NCBI RefSeq assembly: GCF_002283365.1
Contig: NZ_MQWD01000005.1
Span: 1 to 64,000 of the forward strand
Direction of reading: 5' to 3'
Length of the DNA stretch: 64,000 bases
Origin: Rubrivirga marina
Lineage (GTDB): Bacteria > Bacteroidota > Rhodothermia > Rhodothermales > Rubricoccaceae
How positions within the stretch are numbered: position 1 is the first letter of the stretch; the number at the start of each line of letters is the position of its first letter. A program made the translations under genes and the position numbers. The notes beneath the pieces are model-generated. The model made no database searches, was not told the DNA's origin, and worked only from the letters and a program-made list of their open reading frames with translations. Below, piece by piece: positions 24,270 to 33,885 of the stretch.

Positions 24270-24713
24270 CTAGACATCGACCACCCGCCACGGCTTCGTG
24301 AACGGGTTGAGCACGCGGACCCCCCGGCCCCGGACGTCCTTCACGTTTCGCGTCACGAGGACCATCTCCCGTACTCGCGCCGTCGCGACGAACGCGAGGT
24401 CGTCCCGGTGCTTGGCTTTCTCGCCCTCCAAACGTCCCCACTCCTCGGCGGCCTCAACGCCGATCTCGACGACTCGACTGGCGTAGGTCGCCATGAGCTC
24501 GTCGAACCGCTCGCGGATCTCGGCGGCCTTGTCCGGTTTGGTCTTGGCGAGCCTCTCGATCCCCCGGCTCACCTCGCGGATGGTCATCACGCTCAGCCGG
24601 ACCTCGCAGTCATCGACGCTGTCGAGCCAGGCGCGGACGTTCGTGTGACCGTCGTCGCCTCTCTGGATCTCTCGGAAGACGTTGGTGTCGAGGAGGTAGA
24701 GCGCGGGCGAGGG
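24270..24713 (-). pseudogene. VapC-type PIN toxin without a usable start
   Basis: The reading frame encodes a PIN ribonuclease. Upstream of the Met-Met at 24590 the same frame continues into the canonical N-terminus LYLLDTNVFREIQRG, and downstream it has the late PIN motifs (DDLAFVATARVREMVLVTRNVKDV). The leader codons are the problem: an ATG at 24731 is followed after four codons by an in-frame TGA (24714-24716), and between that TGA and the catalytic Asp there is no ATG, GTG or TTG (the expected Met position is CTC). A start at 24590 would omit the first active-site Asp. The toxin is therefore probably inactive, while its DUF433 partner gene just upstream is intact. Confidence 0.7.
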
Positions 24714-24777
24714 TCAGGTACCTGTCTCCATTATGACGCCGACGCCGTCGTGTCGTCCTCGATGGGTCCTGGCGAGC

Positions 24778-25401
24778 TTACAGACGAACCACGCGCGGTC
24801 CCTTCTCCTCTTCCGGCTCGCCGAACACCTCGTCCGGGAGCGCCAGCTCGCGGAGCATCCGCTTCAGGCTCTTCTTGGGGTACGGGCGGCCTTTCTTCGG
24901 GTACACCTCGGCGTAGGCGACGGCGGCCTCGACGTCCGCCCGCGAGAGCGACGGGTACGCCCGCGTGGCCCCCTCGACCCCGTCTGCTTCGGCGAGCGCG
25001 GCCACGACGTGGACCGGGACCGCCGTCCCTCGCAGGACGGGCTCGCCAGCCGACCCGGACTCGACGACCTCCTTGATCCGCTTCAGCTCCGCCAACCGCT
25101 CGTCGATCTGGCGGTCGACGTCTGCGATGTCGATCTCGAACGGGCCGACGGTCACCCGTTTCCCGCGGGGGTGAAGGATGGCCTCGTAGAGCTTCCTCCG
25201 GCCCTTTGGGGTCAGGTCCTCTTCGACGCCCGTGATCACTTGGAAGAACCGGAGCTCGGAGCGCCCGAACACGCGCCGTGTCCGGCCCCGGATCGTCCGG
25301 GTCCGCTTCTCCACTACGCCGCTGTCGACGGCGCGCTGGACGGCGTCGACGTCGCGGCCCACAGCGAAGGCGGTCTCGTTCGGGGTCAGGGTGAGGCTCA
25401 T
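24778..25401 (-). CDS. DUF433-type antitoxin
   Basis: A 207-residue protein. The N-terminal part looks like a DNA-binding winged helix (TPNETAFAVGRDVDAVQRAVDSGVV). The C-terminal half carries the DUF433 helix-turn-helix pattern (PVLRGTAVPVHVVAALAEADG, AYPSLSRADVEAAVAYAEVYP), used by antitoxins that pair with PIN toxins. Its downstream partner in the same direction, 46 bp away, is the broken PIN gene. It likely represses its own promoter; a perfect TATAAT on the minus strand lies at 25447-25452, about 46 bp upstream of the ATG. Confidence 0.75.
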   Translation of the reverse strand: MSLTLTPNETAFAVGRDVDAVQRAVDSGVVEKRTRTIRGRTRRVFGRSELRFFQVITGVEEDLTPKGRRKLYEAILHPRGKRVTVGPFEIDIADVDRQIDERLAELKRIKEVVESGSAGEPVLRGTAVPVHVVAALAEADGVEGATRAYPSLSRADVEAAVAYAEVYPKKGRPYPKKSLKRMLRELALPDEVFGEPEEEKGPRVVRL

Positions 25402-25812
25402 GGGTCGGTGGGGTGCGGTCCGTATATCGTCCGCAGTATCGGATGTATTATAACAGCCCCCTCAGGGAGCTCCAAGCCGGCCATCGACTCGGGCAGGCTC
25501 CGGGAACCCCCGGTCTGACCCGCACCGGTCGATCCGCCCGGCCCGCAGGAGGAAGTGGCCCCGCCACCCGCCCTGCCTGTCCACCGATGGAGAGGGGTGC
25601 GGGACGTCGTCCCCGTCGACCGCGCTCCGCTAGCGGAGGCCGCTAAGGCTACGGGTTTCGCCTCCACCTAGTCTGAGGTAGAGGCTCGCCGGCCCCCCGC
25701 CGTGGCCCCCACCAATGCTCCGGGCCGCTACTCGCAGGCCCATGCTAGTGGGGTCAATGTTATATTACGCACCGTGCGTAACGCAAGCCGCGTAGCGAGC
25801 CAAGCCCCTCCC
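25402..25812. promoter_or_regulatory. Divergent regulatory region with dyads
   Basis: A 411-bp gene-free stretch between the DUF433 antitoxin and an ATPase. It holds an AT-rich promoter-like patch (25419-25456), a perfect 14-bp palindrome CTCCGCTAGCGGAG (25625-25638) and a near-perfect hairpin GCCTCCACCT/AGGTAGAGGC (25660-25685). Closest to the ATPase is the perfect 8+1+8 dyad TTACGCAC-C-GTGCGTAA (25765-25781), inside an AT-rich segment 31 bp upstream of the ATG at 25813 and well placed as an operator. No transcription factor can be assigned. Confidence 0.55.
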
Positions 25813-26955
25813 ATGCAACCTGTCAACCCCTTCGAGTACGGCGGCGTCGTCGGCCCCGACGCCTTCTGCAACCGCCACCAGGAGCAGGCCGACCTCACGC
25901 GGGCCGCCGAGAACGGCGACCGCCTCTTCGTCTACGCCGAGCGGCGCATGGGCAAGACGTCGCTCGTCAAGCGGGTCCTCGCCGCCCTCGACTCCGACCG
26001 CTACGTCCCGGTCTACGTCGACCTCTGGCCCACCGACGGCGCCGACGCCTTCGTCGAGGCGACCGCGAAGGCCCTCGCGACCGCCGCCGCCACACGGGCC
26101 GACAAGCTCCTCGAGGCGAGCAAGTCGCTGTTCAGCCGCCTCAACCCGACCCTCTCGCTCGACCAGGGCGGCAACCCCTCGCTCCAGTTCGGCGGCCCGA
26201 CCGCCGAGAAGGTCCGCTCCCTCGACGAGGTCCTCGCCGCGCCCCCCCGTGTCGCCGAGAAGCGGGGCCGCCAGCTCGTCCTGGTCTTCGACGAGTTCCA
26301 GCAGATCCTGTTCTACCAGGACGACCACGTCGAGCGCGCCCTCCACTCGGCCGTCCAGCAGTACGACGGCGTCGCCACGTTCTTCCTCGGGAGCCGGAAG
26401 CACCTCATCGAGCGGATGTTCTCGGACAGCCGCCGCCCGCTCTACCGCTCGGCCGGGCACTACCCGCTCGGCCCCATCGCCACCGAGCACTGGGTCCCGT
26501 TCGTCGCCGAGCGGTTCGACGCGGCCGACAAGCCCATCGCGCCGCGCCACGTCGAGGCGCTCTGCGCCCTCACCGAGGGCCACCCGTTCTACACCCAGCA
26601 CCTCGCCCACGCCCTCTGGGAGCGGACGCCCCACGGCGAGCCCGTCGCGGACGGCGGCCTCGAGGGCGCGCTCGACGTGCTGCTGCGCCGCGAGGGCTAC
26701 GCCTTCACCACGCGGTGGGAGACGCTCACCCGGAACCAGCAGCGCTTCGTGCGCGGGCTCGCGCTCGACGGGCCGGACGTCCAGCCCTTCTCGTCCGAGT
26801 TCGTCCAAGCCCACGGGCTCCGGACGCCCTCGAACGCCCAGCGCGCCGCCGAGAGCCTCCTGAAGCTCGACGTGATCGACCGCGAGGACGGCGCCTTCGT
26901 CGTCACCGACCGGTTCTTCAAGCTCTGGGTCCGCCGGCTCGCCGTCCGTTCCTGA
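25813..26955 (+). CDS. AAA ATPase of the archaeal-ATPase type, copy 1
   Basis: A 380-residue P-loop ATPase. The N-terminus reads NPFEYGGVVGPDAFCNR, then Walker A AERRMGKTSLVKR, Walker B LVLVFDEFQQI and a sensor-like FLGSRKHLIERMF, followed by a winged-helix C-terminal domain (LTRNQQRFVRGLAL to FKLWVRRL). This is the PF01637/STAND-like architecture; members are often in defence or mobile loci and act as regulatory ATPases. The ATG at 25813 is chosen because it sets NPFEYGG as the N-terminus. A paralogue with the same layout lies at 42006-43163, on the other side of the defence island. Confidence 0.8.
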   Translation: MQPVNPFEYGGVVGPDAFCNRHQEQADLTRAAENGDRLFVYAERRMGKTSLVKRVLAALDSDRYVPVYVDLWPTDGADAFVEATAKALATAAATRADKLLEASKSLFSRLNPTLSLDQGGNPSLQFGGPTAEKVRSLDEVLAAPPRVAEKRGRQLVLVFDEFQQILFYQDDHVERALHSAVQQYDGVATFFLGSRKHLIERMFSDSRRPLYRSAGHYPLGPIATEHWVPFVAERFDAADKPIAPRHVEALCALTEGHPFYTQHLAHALWERTPHGEPVADGGLEGALDVLLRREGYAFTTRWETLTRNQQRFVRGLALDGPDVQPFSSEFVQAHGLRTPSNAQRAAESLLKLDVIDREDGAFVVTDRFFKLWVRRLAVRS

Positions 26956-27142
26956 GCCCTCTCCGACCCCCGTGCCTCCAGTGGGGACGACCGCCGACCC
27001 GGTCGCGGCGCCTCGTGCGGCCCGTCCGCCCCACCCGTCGGGTCACCCATGGGGGCTCGATCCCGCTCCTCCGCGCGGACCGGGCGGCGTAGACCGTGGC
27101 GCACCGTGGGGGCTAGGTTGACGCCCCTCCCGCCCCTCCCCG

Positions 27143-27493
27143 ATGGCCCCGCTCCTCTTCGACCTCGCCGTGCTCTACCGGGCGCTCGCGTTCGGGGTGG
27201 ACGGCGACCTCGACGTGCGGGAGGCCGACGCCGTGCGGGCGGCCCTCGAGTCGTGGGTCCCGGACCAAGACCCGGCCGGGGTCGATCACGCCATCCGCGA
27301 GGCGGCCCTCGTCGACGTCGGGGTGGTGGGGCTCGGGGCCGTCCTCGAACGGATCGGACGTCGGCTCGACGGACCAGCCCGCGCTCGGGTCCTCGCCGAC
27401 CTCCACCGTGTGGCCGCGGCCGACGGCCGTGTGACGCAGGGGGAGGACCACCTGATCGACTTCGTCAGGCGAGCGCTGGGGCACGACGCCTGA
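27143..27493 (+). CDS. TerB-like tellurite resistance domain protein
   Basis: A 116-residue all-helical protein with the TerB/DjlA N-terminal pattern: an acidic first repeat (ALAFGVDGDLDVREADAVRAAL) and a second one (VAAADGRVTQGEDHLIDFVRRALG) typical of metal-binding TerB folds. TerB-like proteins sit at the membrane or in stress and phage-defence loci; the ligand is not known here. It lies between the ATPase and the type IIG enzyme, in its own short unit. Confidence 0.75.
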   Translation: MAPLLFDLAVLYRALAFGVDGDLDVREADAVRAALESWVPDQDPAGVDHAIREAALVDVGVVGLGAVLERIGRRLDGPARARVLADLHRVAAADGRVTQGEDHLIDFVRRALGHDA

Positions 27494-27693
27494 CCCTGGG
27501 CCGCGGCAGACGGGGCCGTGGATCGCCTCTGAATCCGCCCATTGGCAAAGAACCTTCGCCAGCCGGTAGCGCCCGAGCGATGGCGAGGGGGCACCGCGCT
27601 CCAGCTTTCGACCGGAGGCGGACGTTCTCGCTTCCGGTCGCGCGCTCCCGACCCCGAGGGCGGGTAGGTTTGCCCCTGGATTCCCCCCGGCCG

Positions 27694-30600
27694 ATGCTCA
27701 CATCCGACAGCCCGCCCCACTCCGACGAGGACGTAGACCCCGAGGCGCTCGACACGTTCATCGAGCGCTGGCGGCCCGCCCAGGCCGCCGAGATCGCCAA
27801 CGCCCAGCCGTTCCTGATCGAGCTGGCGGCGCTCTTGGGCGTGCCCGGCCCCGAGCCCGCGACGAAGGACCCGGCCCGCGACGGGTACGTGTTCGAGCGG
27901 CCCGTCGACTTCCAGGACGCCGCCGACGCCGGGACCGGTCGGATCGACCTCTACAAACGGGGGTGCTTCGTGCTGGAGACGAAGCAGGGCGTCGACGCCG
28001 AGAACGCGGCCCGCGCCAGGGGGAAGGGGAAGAGCCGGTCGGCGGGCCACGGCCGACGCGGGACGCCCGCCTGGGACCGGACGCTCGCCGCGGCCAAGCG
28101 CCAGGCTGAGCGGTACGCCCGGAACCTCGACCTCGACGGCCACCAGGAGCCCGTCCCGCCGCTCGTGATCGCCTGCGACGTCGGGTACTGCCTCGACCTC
28201 TACGCCAACTTCGGCCACCCCCAGCGCTATGTCCCGTTTCCCGACAACCGGACGTACCGCGTCACGCTCGACGACCTCCGCGACCCCGACGTCCGCGAGC
28301 GGCTCCGGCTCGCGTGGACCGACCCCGAGGCGCTCGACCCGGCCCGGCGGCAGGCCGCCGTCACGCGCGAGCTCGCGGCCACGCTCGCCGAGCTGGCGGC
28401 GAGCCTGGAGGCGTCCGGCGCCGCGCCCGACGCCGTGTTCGGGTTCCTCTCGCGGAGCCTGTTCACGATGTTCGCCGAGGACGCCCGGCTCATCCCGGAG
28501 CGCTCGTTCTCCGGGCTCCTCGCCGAGTACCGCGACCACCTCGACGTCCTGCCGGACGCGCTCTCGGACCTCTGGGCGACGATGGACGGCGGCGGGTTCT
28601 CGGCCGCTCTCAAGGCCAAGCTCCGCCGGTTCAACGGCGGCCTCTTCGCCGAAACGCAAGCGCTCCCGCTCGACGCCCACCAGCTCGACCTCCTCCTCGC
28701 CGCGGCCGAGGCCGACTGGCGCGAGGTCGAGCCGGCCATCTTTGGGACGCTCCTGGAGCGGGCGCTCGACCCCCGCGAGCGCCACAAGCTCGGCGCCCAC
28801 TACACCCCCCGCGCCTACGTCGAGCGGCTCGTCGTGCCGGCTGTGGTCGACCCGCTCCGGGAGGAGTGGGACGCGGCGCAGGCGGCCGTGGCTCAGATCG
28901 AGGCTGAGGCCGCCGAGAGCGCGCCCGAGGGCGGGAAGGCCCTCGACGCCCACGACCGGGCCACCCGCCGCGCCGTCCTCGCCGAGCTCCGCCGCTACCT
29001 CACCCGGCTGACGTCGGTCCGCGTGCTCGACCCGGCCTGCGGCTCGGGCAACTTCCTCTACGTCACGCTCGAGCACCTCAAGCGGATCGAGGGCGAGGTC
29101 CAGGCCGCGCTCGCCCGCTACGGCGTCTCCGGGCTCGACCTCGAAGGGGCCGCCGTGACGCCGGCGCAGCTCCTCGGCATCGAGGTCAACCCCCGCGCGG
29201 CGGCCATCGCCGACCTCGTGCTCTGGATCGGGTATCTCCAGTGGCACCTCCGCACGCACGACGGGCCGCAGGGCCTCTCCGACCCGGTCCTCAAGGCCTA
29301 CGGCAACGTCGAGTGCCGCGACGCCGTCCTGGCCTACGACGCCAAGACGCCCCGCCTCGGGGGCGACGGCGAGCCGGTGACGACGTGGGACGGCCGGACC
29401 ACCAAGACGCACCCCACGACGGGCGAGGAGGTCCCGGACCCCGACGCGCGCACGACGATCTACGACTATGAGGGTGCCCGCCCCGCCAATTGGCCCCAGG
29501 CCGACTTCATCATCGGCAACCCGCCCTTCGTGGGGTCGAAGCGGATGCAGAGCGTGCTCGGCGACGGGTACGCCCAGGCCCTCCGCGACGCCTACCCCGC
29601 TCTCCCTAACGGCTCGGACTACGTGATGTACTGGTGGCACCGCGCCGCCGAGGCGGTCCGCGAAGGGGAGGCCGAGCGGTTCGGGCTCATCACGACCAAC
29701 TCGATCTCGCAGACACAGAGCCGACGCGTCGTCGCCTACCACGTCGCCGGCGAGGGCGGCAAGAAGGCGCCCCCGCCGCTCGCGCTCGCCGTCGCCGTCC
29801 CCGACCACCCCTGGGTGGACGACGTGTACGCCGCCGCCGTGCGCGTGGCGATGACCGTCGGCGTCCGCGGCCCCGCCGAGGGCGTCGTCGTCGCCGTCGA
29901 GCTGGCGAAGGGCAGCGAGGACGCGCCGGAGGAGGAGCCCCGCCACGCCGAGGTCGTCGTCGAGCGCGGGACGGTCTACTCCGACCTCCGCGCGGGCGTG
30001 GACCCGTCGCTCCTCGCCCCGCTCCGGGCCAACGAGAACATCTCCCACACGGGCGTCCAGACGAACGGGGCGGGGTTCGAGATCGACCCCGACCGCCGCG
30101 CCGAGTTCGAGGCCGACGGCGCGAGCCACACCCTCCTCAAGACGTTCTGGGGCGGGACCCAGATCAAGAAGGGCGCCCCCCGCGACAAGCTCGTCATCGA
30201 CACCTTCGGCCTCTCGCTCGACGAGCTCCGCGACGGCTACCCCGTCGCCTACGGCCACCTCTACGACACGGTCAAGCCGGAGCGCGACGTGAACAACCGG
30301 CCCAAGATCCGCGACCTCTGGTGGATCCACGCCTGGGAGCGCCCCGAGATGCGGAAGGCGACCGCCGGGCTCGCGCGCTACCTCGGGACCGTCGAGACCT
30401 CGAAGCACCGGTACTTCGCCTACCTCGACGCCGACGCGCTCACGAACAACTCGGCCGTCGTCCTCGCCGTCGAGGACCCGTACCACTTCGGCGTTCTGTC
30501 GAGCCGGATCCACACGACGTGGGCCGTCGAGAAGGGGGGGACGTTGGAGGACCGGCCGCGCTACACGCACACCGAGGTCTTCCACCGCTTCCCGTTCCCC

Positions 30601-31242
30601 GACGCCACGGACGAGCAAAAGGAGGCGATTCGAGACGCGGCCACGCGCCTCGACGCCCACCGTACGCGCGTGCTCGCCGCCCACCCTCACCTCGATTACA
30701 CGGCCGTCTACGACGCCGTCGAGGCCGACCGGGCCGCGGCGGCAGGGGAGGGGGAGCCGCTGGACGCGGGGAAGCAGAAGCTCCACCGCGACGTCGGCGC
30801 GACCCTCCTCCGCCAGATCCACGACGACCTCGACCGGGCCGTCGCCGACGCCTACGGCTGGCCCGTCGACCTCGAGCCCGCCGAACTGGTCCGGCGCCTG
30901 TCCACGCTCAACATCGAGCGCCAGGCCGAGGAGGCCGCCGGGCTCGTCCGCTACCTCCGCCCGGCGTTCCAGGCCCCCGGCGAGACGACGCAGGCCGAGA
31001 TCGAGCTCGCTACGCCAGAGGCCGTCGCCAGCTCGGTCGAGCCCGAGCCGTGGCCGTCCGACACGGCCACGCGGGCGCTCGCCCTCCGCCGCGTGCTCCG
31101 CGAGGCCGACCGGCCGATGACGGTCGAGGCCGTCGCCCGCCGGTTCAAGCGCGCCCCCCGCGCCGCCGTCGCCGACCTCCTCGACACGCTCGCCTCGCTC
31201 GGCCAGGCCCGCCGCGCCGACGCCGACACCTTCGCCGCTTGA
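27694..31242 (+). CDS. Type IIG restriction-modification enzyme (MmeI-like)
   Basis: An 1182-residue single-chain enzyme that should both cut and methylate DNA. Near the N-terminus a PD-(D/E)xK nuclease site is visible (D85, E95-T-K97 in IDLYKRGCFVLETKQG). The AdoMet motif I is D446-PACGSGNF and the catalytic motif IV is N609-P-P-F612, indicating N6-adenine methylation. A long target-recognition region follows (about 700-1000), and the C-terminus ends in a winged-helix-like segment (MTVEAVARRFKRAPRAAVADLL). The ATG at 27694 begins the conserved region. The stop overlaps the next ATG by one base (TGATG), linking it with the SEFIR gene. It is intact and probably protects against unmodified phage DNA. 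Confidence 0.88.
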   Translation: MLTSDSPPHSDEDVDPEALDTFIERWRPAQAAEIANAQPFLIELAALLGVPGPEPATKDPARDGYVFERPVDFQDAADAGTGRIDLYKRGCFVLETKQGVDAENAARARGKGKSRSAGHGRRGTPAWDRTLAAAKRQAERYARNLDLDGHQEPVPPLVIACDVGYCLDLYANFGHPQRYVPFPDNRTYRVTLDDLRDPDVRERLRLAWTDPEALDPARRQAAVTRELAATLAELAASLEASGAAPDAVFGFLSRSLFTMFAEDARLIPERSFSGLLAEYRDHLDVLPDALSDLWATMDGGGFSAALKAKLRRFNGGLFAETQALPLDAHQLDLLLAAAEADWREVEPAIFGTLLERALDPRERHKLGAHYTPRAYVERLVVPAVVDPLREEWDAAQAAVAQIEAEAAESAPEGGKALDAHDRATRRAVLAELRRYLTRLTSVRVLDPACGSGNFLYVTLEHLKRIEGEVQAALARYGVSGLDLEGAAVTPAQLLGIEVNPRAAAIADLVLWIGYLQWHLRTHDGPQGLSDPVLKAYGNVECRDAVLAYDAKTPRLGGDGEPVTTWDGRTTKTHPTTGEEVPDPDARTTIYDYEGARPANWPQADFIIGNPPFVGSKRMQSVLGDGYAQALRDAYPALPNGSDYVMYWWHRAAEAVREGEAERFGLITTNSISQTQSRRVVAYHVAGEGGKKAPPPLALAVAVPDHPWVDDVYAAAVRVAMTVGVRGPAEGVVVAVELAKGSEDAPEEEPRHAEVVVERGTVYSDLRAGVDPSLLAPLRANENISHTGVQTNGAGFEIDPDRRAEFEADGASHTLLKTFWGGTQIKKGAPRDKLVIDTFGLSLDELRDGYPVAYGHLYDTVKPERDVNNRPKIRDLWWIHAWERPEMRKATAGLARYLGTVETSKHRYFAYLDADALTNNSAVVLAVEDPYHFGVLSSRIHTTWAVEKGGTLEDRPRYTHTEVFHRFPFPDATDEQKEAIRDAATRLDAHRTRVLAAHPHLDYTAVYDAVEADRAAAAGEGEPLDAGKQKLHRDVGATLLRQIHDDLDRAVADAYGWPVDLEPAELVRRLSTLNIERQAEEAAGLVRYLRPAFQAPGETTQAEIELATPEAVASSVEPEPWPSDTATRALALRRVLREADRPMTVEAVARRFKRAPRAAVADLLDTLASLGQARRADADTFAA

Positions 31243-32711
31243 TGGCCGACGCCGACGACCGCCCCCAGGGACCGCGCACGTTCCTCTTGTACAGCTGGAG
31301 CAGCCCCGAGCACGAGGACTGGGTGCTCCGCCTCGCCACCGACCTCGTGGACCTCGACCTCGACGTCGTCCTCGACAAGTGGGACCTCTAGGACGGCGAC
31401 GACCCGTACCCCTTCATGGAGCGGATCGTGACCGACCCCGCGCTGGGGAAGGTCGTCCTCGTCTGCGACCGCGAGTACGTCCGCAAGGCGGACGCCCGCG
31501 AGGGCGGGGTCGGCACCGAGGCCCAGATCCTCACGACCGAGCTCTACCGCGCCGCCCAGACCGACCCGGACGCTCCGGACCACCAGAAGGCGGAGACGCG
31601 GAAGTTCGTCGCCGTCCTCCGCGAGCGGCCCGAGCCCGGTGGGCGGGCCACGCCGGCGTTCTACGGCGGGCGCATCCACATCGACATGGTCGACGACGAG
31701 GGCTACGGCGATGCCCTCACCCGCCTCGCGCGCTGGATCTACGACAAGCCGCCCCACGTCCGGCCGTCCCGTGGCAAGGCGCCCGCGTTCGTCACCGACG
31801 GCGACGCCCCGACGACGAGCACGTCCGTCCGCCAGCGCTACGCGATCAAGGCCCTCCGCGAGGGCCGTCGCGAGGCCGATGGGGCCGTCGACGACTACTT
31901 CGAGACGTTGGCCGAGAACCTGCCCCGGTTCGACCTCGACCCCGAGGACGACCGCCCGATCCAGACCGCCGTCGTCGAGCGCGCCGACCAGCTCCGGCCG
32001 GTTCGGGACGAGGCCCTCGGTGTCCTCAAGGCGCTCGTCCGCTACCGGCCCGCCCCGGAGGGGTGGGAGCCGGTCCACCTGTTCTTCCAGCGGTGCCTCC
32101 CGCTTCTCGAACCGCTGTTCGTGAACCACCGGGCCAACTCCTGGAATCGCGACCACTTCCGCCTCTCCGTCCCCGAACTGTTCCTCTACGCCCTCGCCCT
32201 GCTCGTCCAGCGCCGCCGCTACGAGACCGCGGCGTACATGCTCTCCGAGCCGTTCACGCTCCCCGAGAGCAGTCGGGGCAGCGGGCTCGTCCCGTTCACG
32301 TACCTCCAGCAGGGGTCCGAGGCCCTCCGCCGGTACCACCAGGACCGGAACGAGCGGTGGATCAGCGACCAGGGCACGTGGCTCCACGGCCGGGCCGACT
32401 CCTCCGGTGTCCCCTTCGACGCCGTCATGCAGGCCGACCTCGTCCTCGCCCTCCGCGCGGCGGGCAGCGACCTCGGTTACTGGTGGCCGAGCACCCTCGT
32501 CTACAAGGCGCGGCGGCACGGGACGTTCGACGTCTTCGCCCGGTCGGTCTCGCGGGAGCACTTCGAGCGCCTGAAGCCGATGCTCGGCGTGTCGTCCGCC
32601 GACGAGATCCGCCAGCGGGCGAGGGGGATGGGGCGGGACGGCTGGATTCACGACCACGACGTCTACGTCCCAGGGCTCATCGGCGACGAGCAGCTAGCCA
32701 CCGTCCCGTAG
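31242..32711 (+). pseudogene. SEFIR-domain protein interrupted by an amber codon
   Basis: The frame starts at the ATG overlapping the type IIG stop and encodes a SEFIR domain: TFLLYSWSSPEHEDWV, then VVLDKWDL. Codon 50 (31389-31391) is TAG, exactly where the family continues with a short polar residue before the Gly-Asp-Asp block; the same frame resumes at once with DGDDPYPFMERIVTDPALGKVVLVCD and runs to 32711. One base change (for example AAG, CAG or GAG to TAG) explains it. Downstream residues 180-489 form a helical C-terminal region of unknown function. SEFIR genes are known anti-phage effectors. Here function would need suppression, or restart at the ATG at 31416, which loses the first half of the domain. 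Confidence 0.85.
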
Positions 32712-32740
32712 GAACGGCTGGTTTCACTCCATAAGGCGTT

Positions 32741-32756
32741 TTCACCGAGCGGTGAA
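32741..32756. promoter_or_regulatory. Inverted repeat operator of the AbiE-like pair
   Basis: A perfect dyad TTCACCG-AG-CGGTGAA, 13 bp upstream of the GTG at 32770. A half-site (TTTCAC) lies at 32732. Type IV antitoxins of the AbiEi group repress their own operon through inverted repeats at the promoter, so this is a likely operator. Confidence 0.65.
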
Positions 32757-32769
32757 GTAGCTTGCAGGC

Positions 32770-33885
32770 GTGAAAGAGTTCGAGCTCGCTCCCCTCGCGG
32801 CGGACCGCCTCCTCTCCGTCCTCGACGGCGTCCCCGCCATCGAGAGCGTCGAGGTGCTGGACGGGGCCGGGATGGGTCGGTCCCTCGAGGGAGGGGGGAC
32901 GCTCCACGCCGAGATCCTCGCCGTCGTCCGCCTGACCGGTGGCGAGACCCACACGCTCGTCGTCGACGTCAAGCGCGTCGGGCACCCCCGGTACGGCCGA
33001 CTCTCGGCCGCGTGGTTCGGGCGGCGTCTCCCCGTCGCGTACGAGGAGGGGCTCCCCAACCCGTACCCCGTCTTCGCCGCTCCCTACGTCTCGGACCGGG
33101 GGGCCGCCGTCGCGGCGGAGGAGGGGATGGGCTACTTCGACCTCGCCGGGAACGCCCGCCTCGCCTTCGGCCCCGTCTACGTCGAGCGGTCCGGGCACAC
33201 GAACCCCGACCCGGAGGGCCGCCCGCTCGCCTCGCTCTTCGCGCCGAAGACCTCCCGCGTCGCCCGCGCCCTCCTCGCCCACCCCGCCCGCGCCTGGCGG
33301 CTCCAGGAGCTCGCCGACGAGGTCGACGTGAGCATCGGGCTCGTCGCCAAGGCCAAGGAGTCGCTCCTCGACGCCGAGTACGCCCGCGATACGCCCGATG
33401 GCCTCGCCCTCGCCGACCCCGACGGCCTCGTCGACGCTTGGCTCGCCGCCGACCGCCGCCGGCCGAAGCCGCGCGGCTACTACTCCCTCGACGGCGTCGC
33501 TGACGCCGAGCGCCGCGTCTGCGACGCCGTCCGGGCCTCTGGCGCACGCGCCGCGCTCACGTCGTTCTCGGGTGCCGAGCGCGTGGCCCCCCACGTCCGC
33601 TACTCCCACGCGAGCGTCCTCGTCGAGGCGGACGCTCTGGAGGAGGTCGCGGAGCGCGCGGGGCTCCGGCCCGTCGAGACCGGCGCCAACGTCCGCCTCC
33701 ACGAGCCCTACGACAACGGCGCGTTCTACGGAGCGCGGGACGTCGACGGTCTCCCCGTCGCCCACCCAGTCCAACTCGTCCTCGACCTCGCACGGGAGAA
33801 GGGGAGGGGAGAGGAGGCCGCCGACCACCTCCGCCGCCACGCCCTCGCGCCCACCTGGGCCGACCTCCGCCCGGCACGCCGATGA
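32770..33885 (+). CDS. AbiEi-type antitoxin
   Basis: A 371-residue protein starting at GTG. Its middle has a winged helix-turn-helix (KTSRVARALLAHPARAWRLQELADEVDVSIGLVAKAKESLL), as in type IV antitoxins that neutralise a nucleotidyltransferase toxin and repress the operon. The N-terminal part contains a nuclease-fold-like block (HTLVVDVKRVGHPRYGRLSA). The C-terminal part has HPVQLVLDLA, which is also found in AbiEi-like regulators. Its stop overlaps the toxin start by 4 bp (ATGA), and a perfect operator-like dyad lies just upstream. Confidence 0.75.
   Translation: MKEFELAPLAADRLLSVLDGVPAIESVEVLDGAGMGRSLEGGGTLHAEILAVVRLTGGETHTLVVDVKRVGHPRYGRLSAAWFGRRLPVAYEEGLPNPYPVFAAPYVSDRGAAVAAEEGMGYFDLAGNARLAFGPVYVERSGHTNPDPEGRPLASLFAPKTSRVARALLAHPARAWRLQELADEVDVSIGLVAKAKESLLDAEYARDTPDGLALADPDGLVDAWLAADRRRPKPRGYYSLDGVADAERRVCDAVRASGARAALTSFSGAERVAPHVRYSHASVLVEADALEEVAERAGLRPVETGANVRLHEPYDNGAFYGARDVDGLPVAHPVQLVLDLAREKGRGEEAADHLRRHALAPTWADLRPARR

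Noticed and set aside
27286-30822. Minus-strand frame of more than 1100 codons opposite the type IIG enzyme
   Set aside because: Same artefact; the plus strand shows PD-ExK, motif I and NPPF in the right order.
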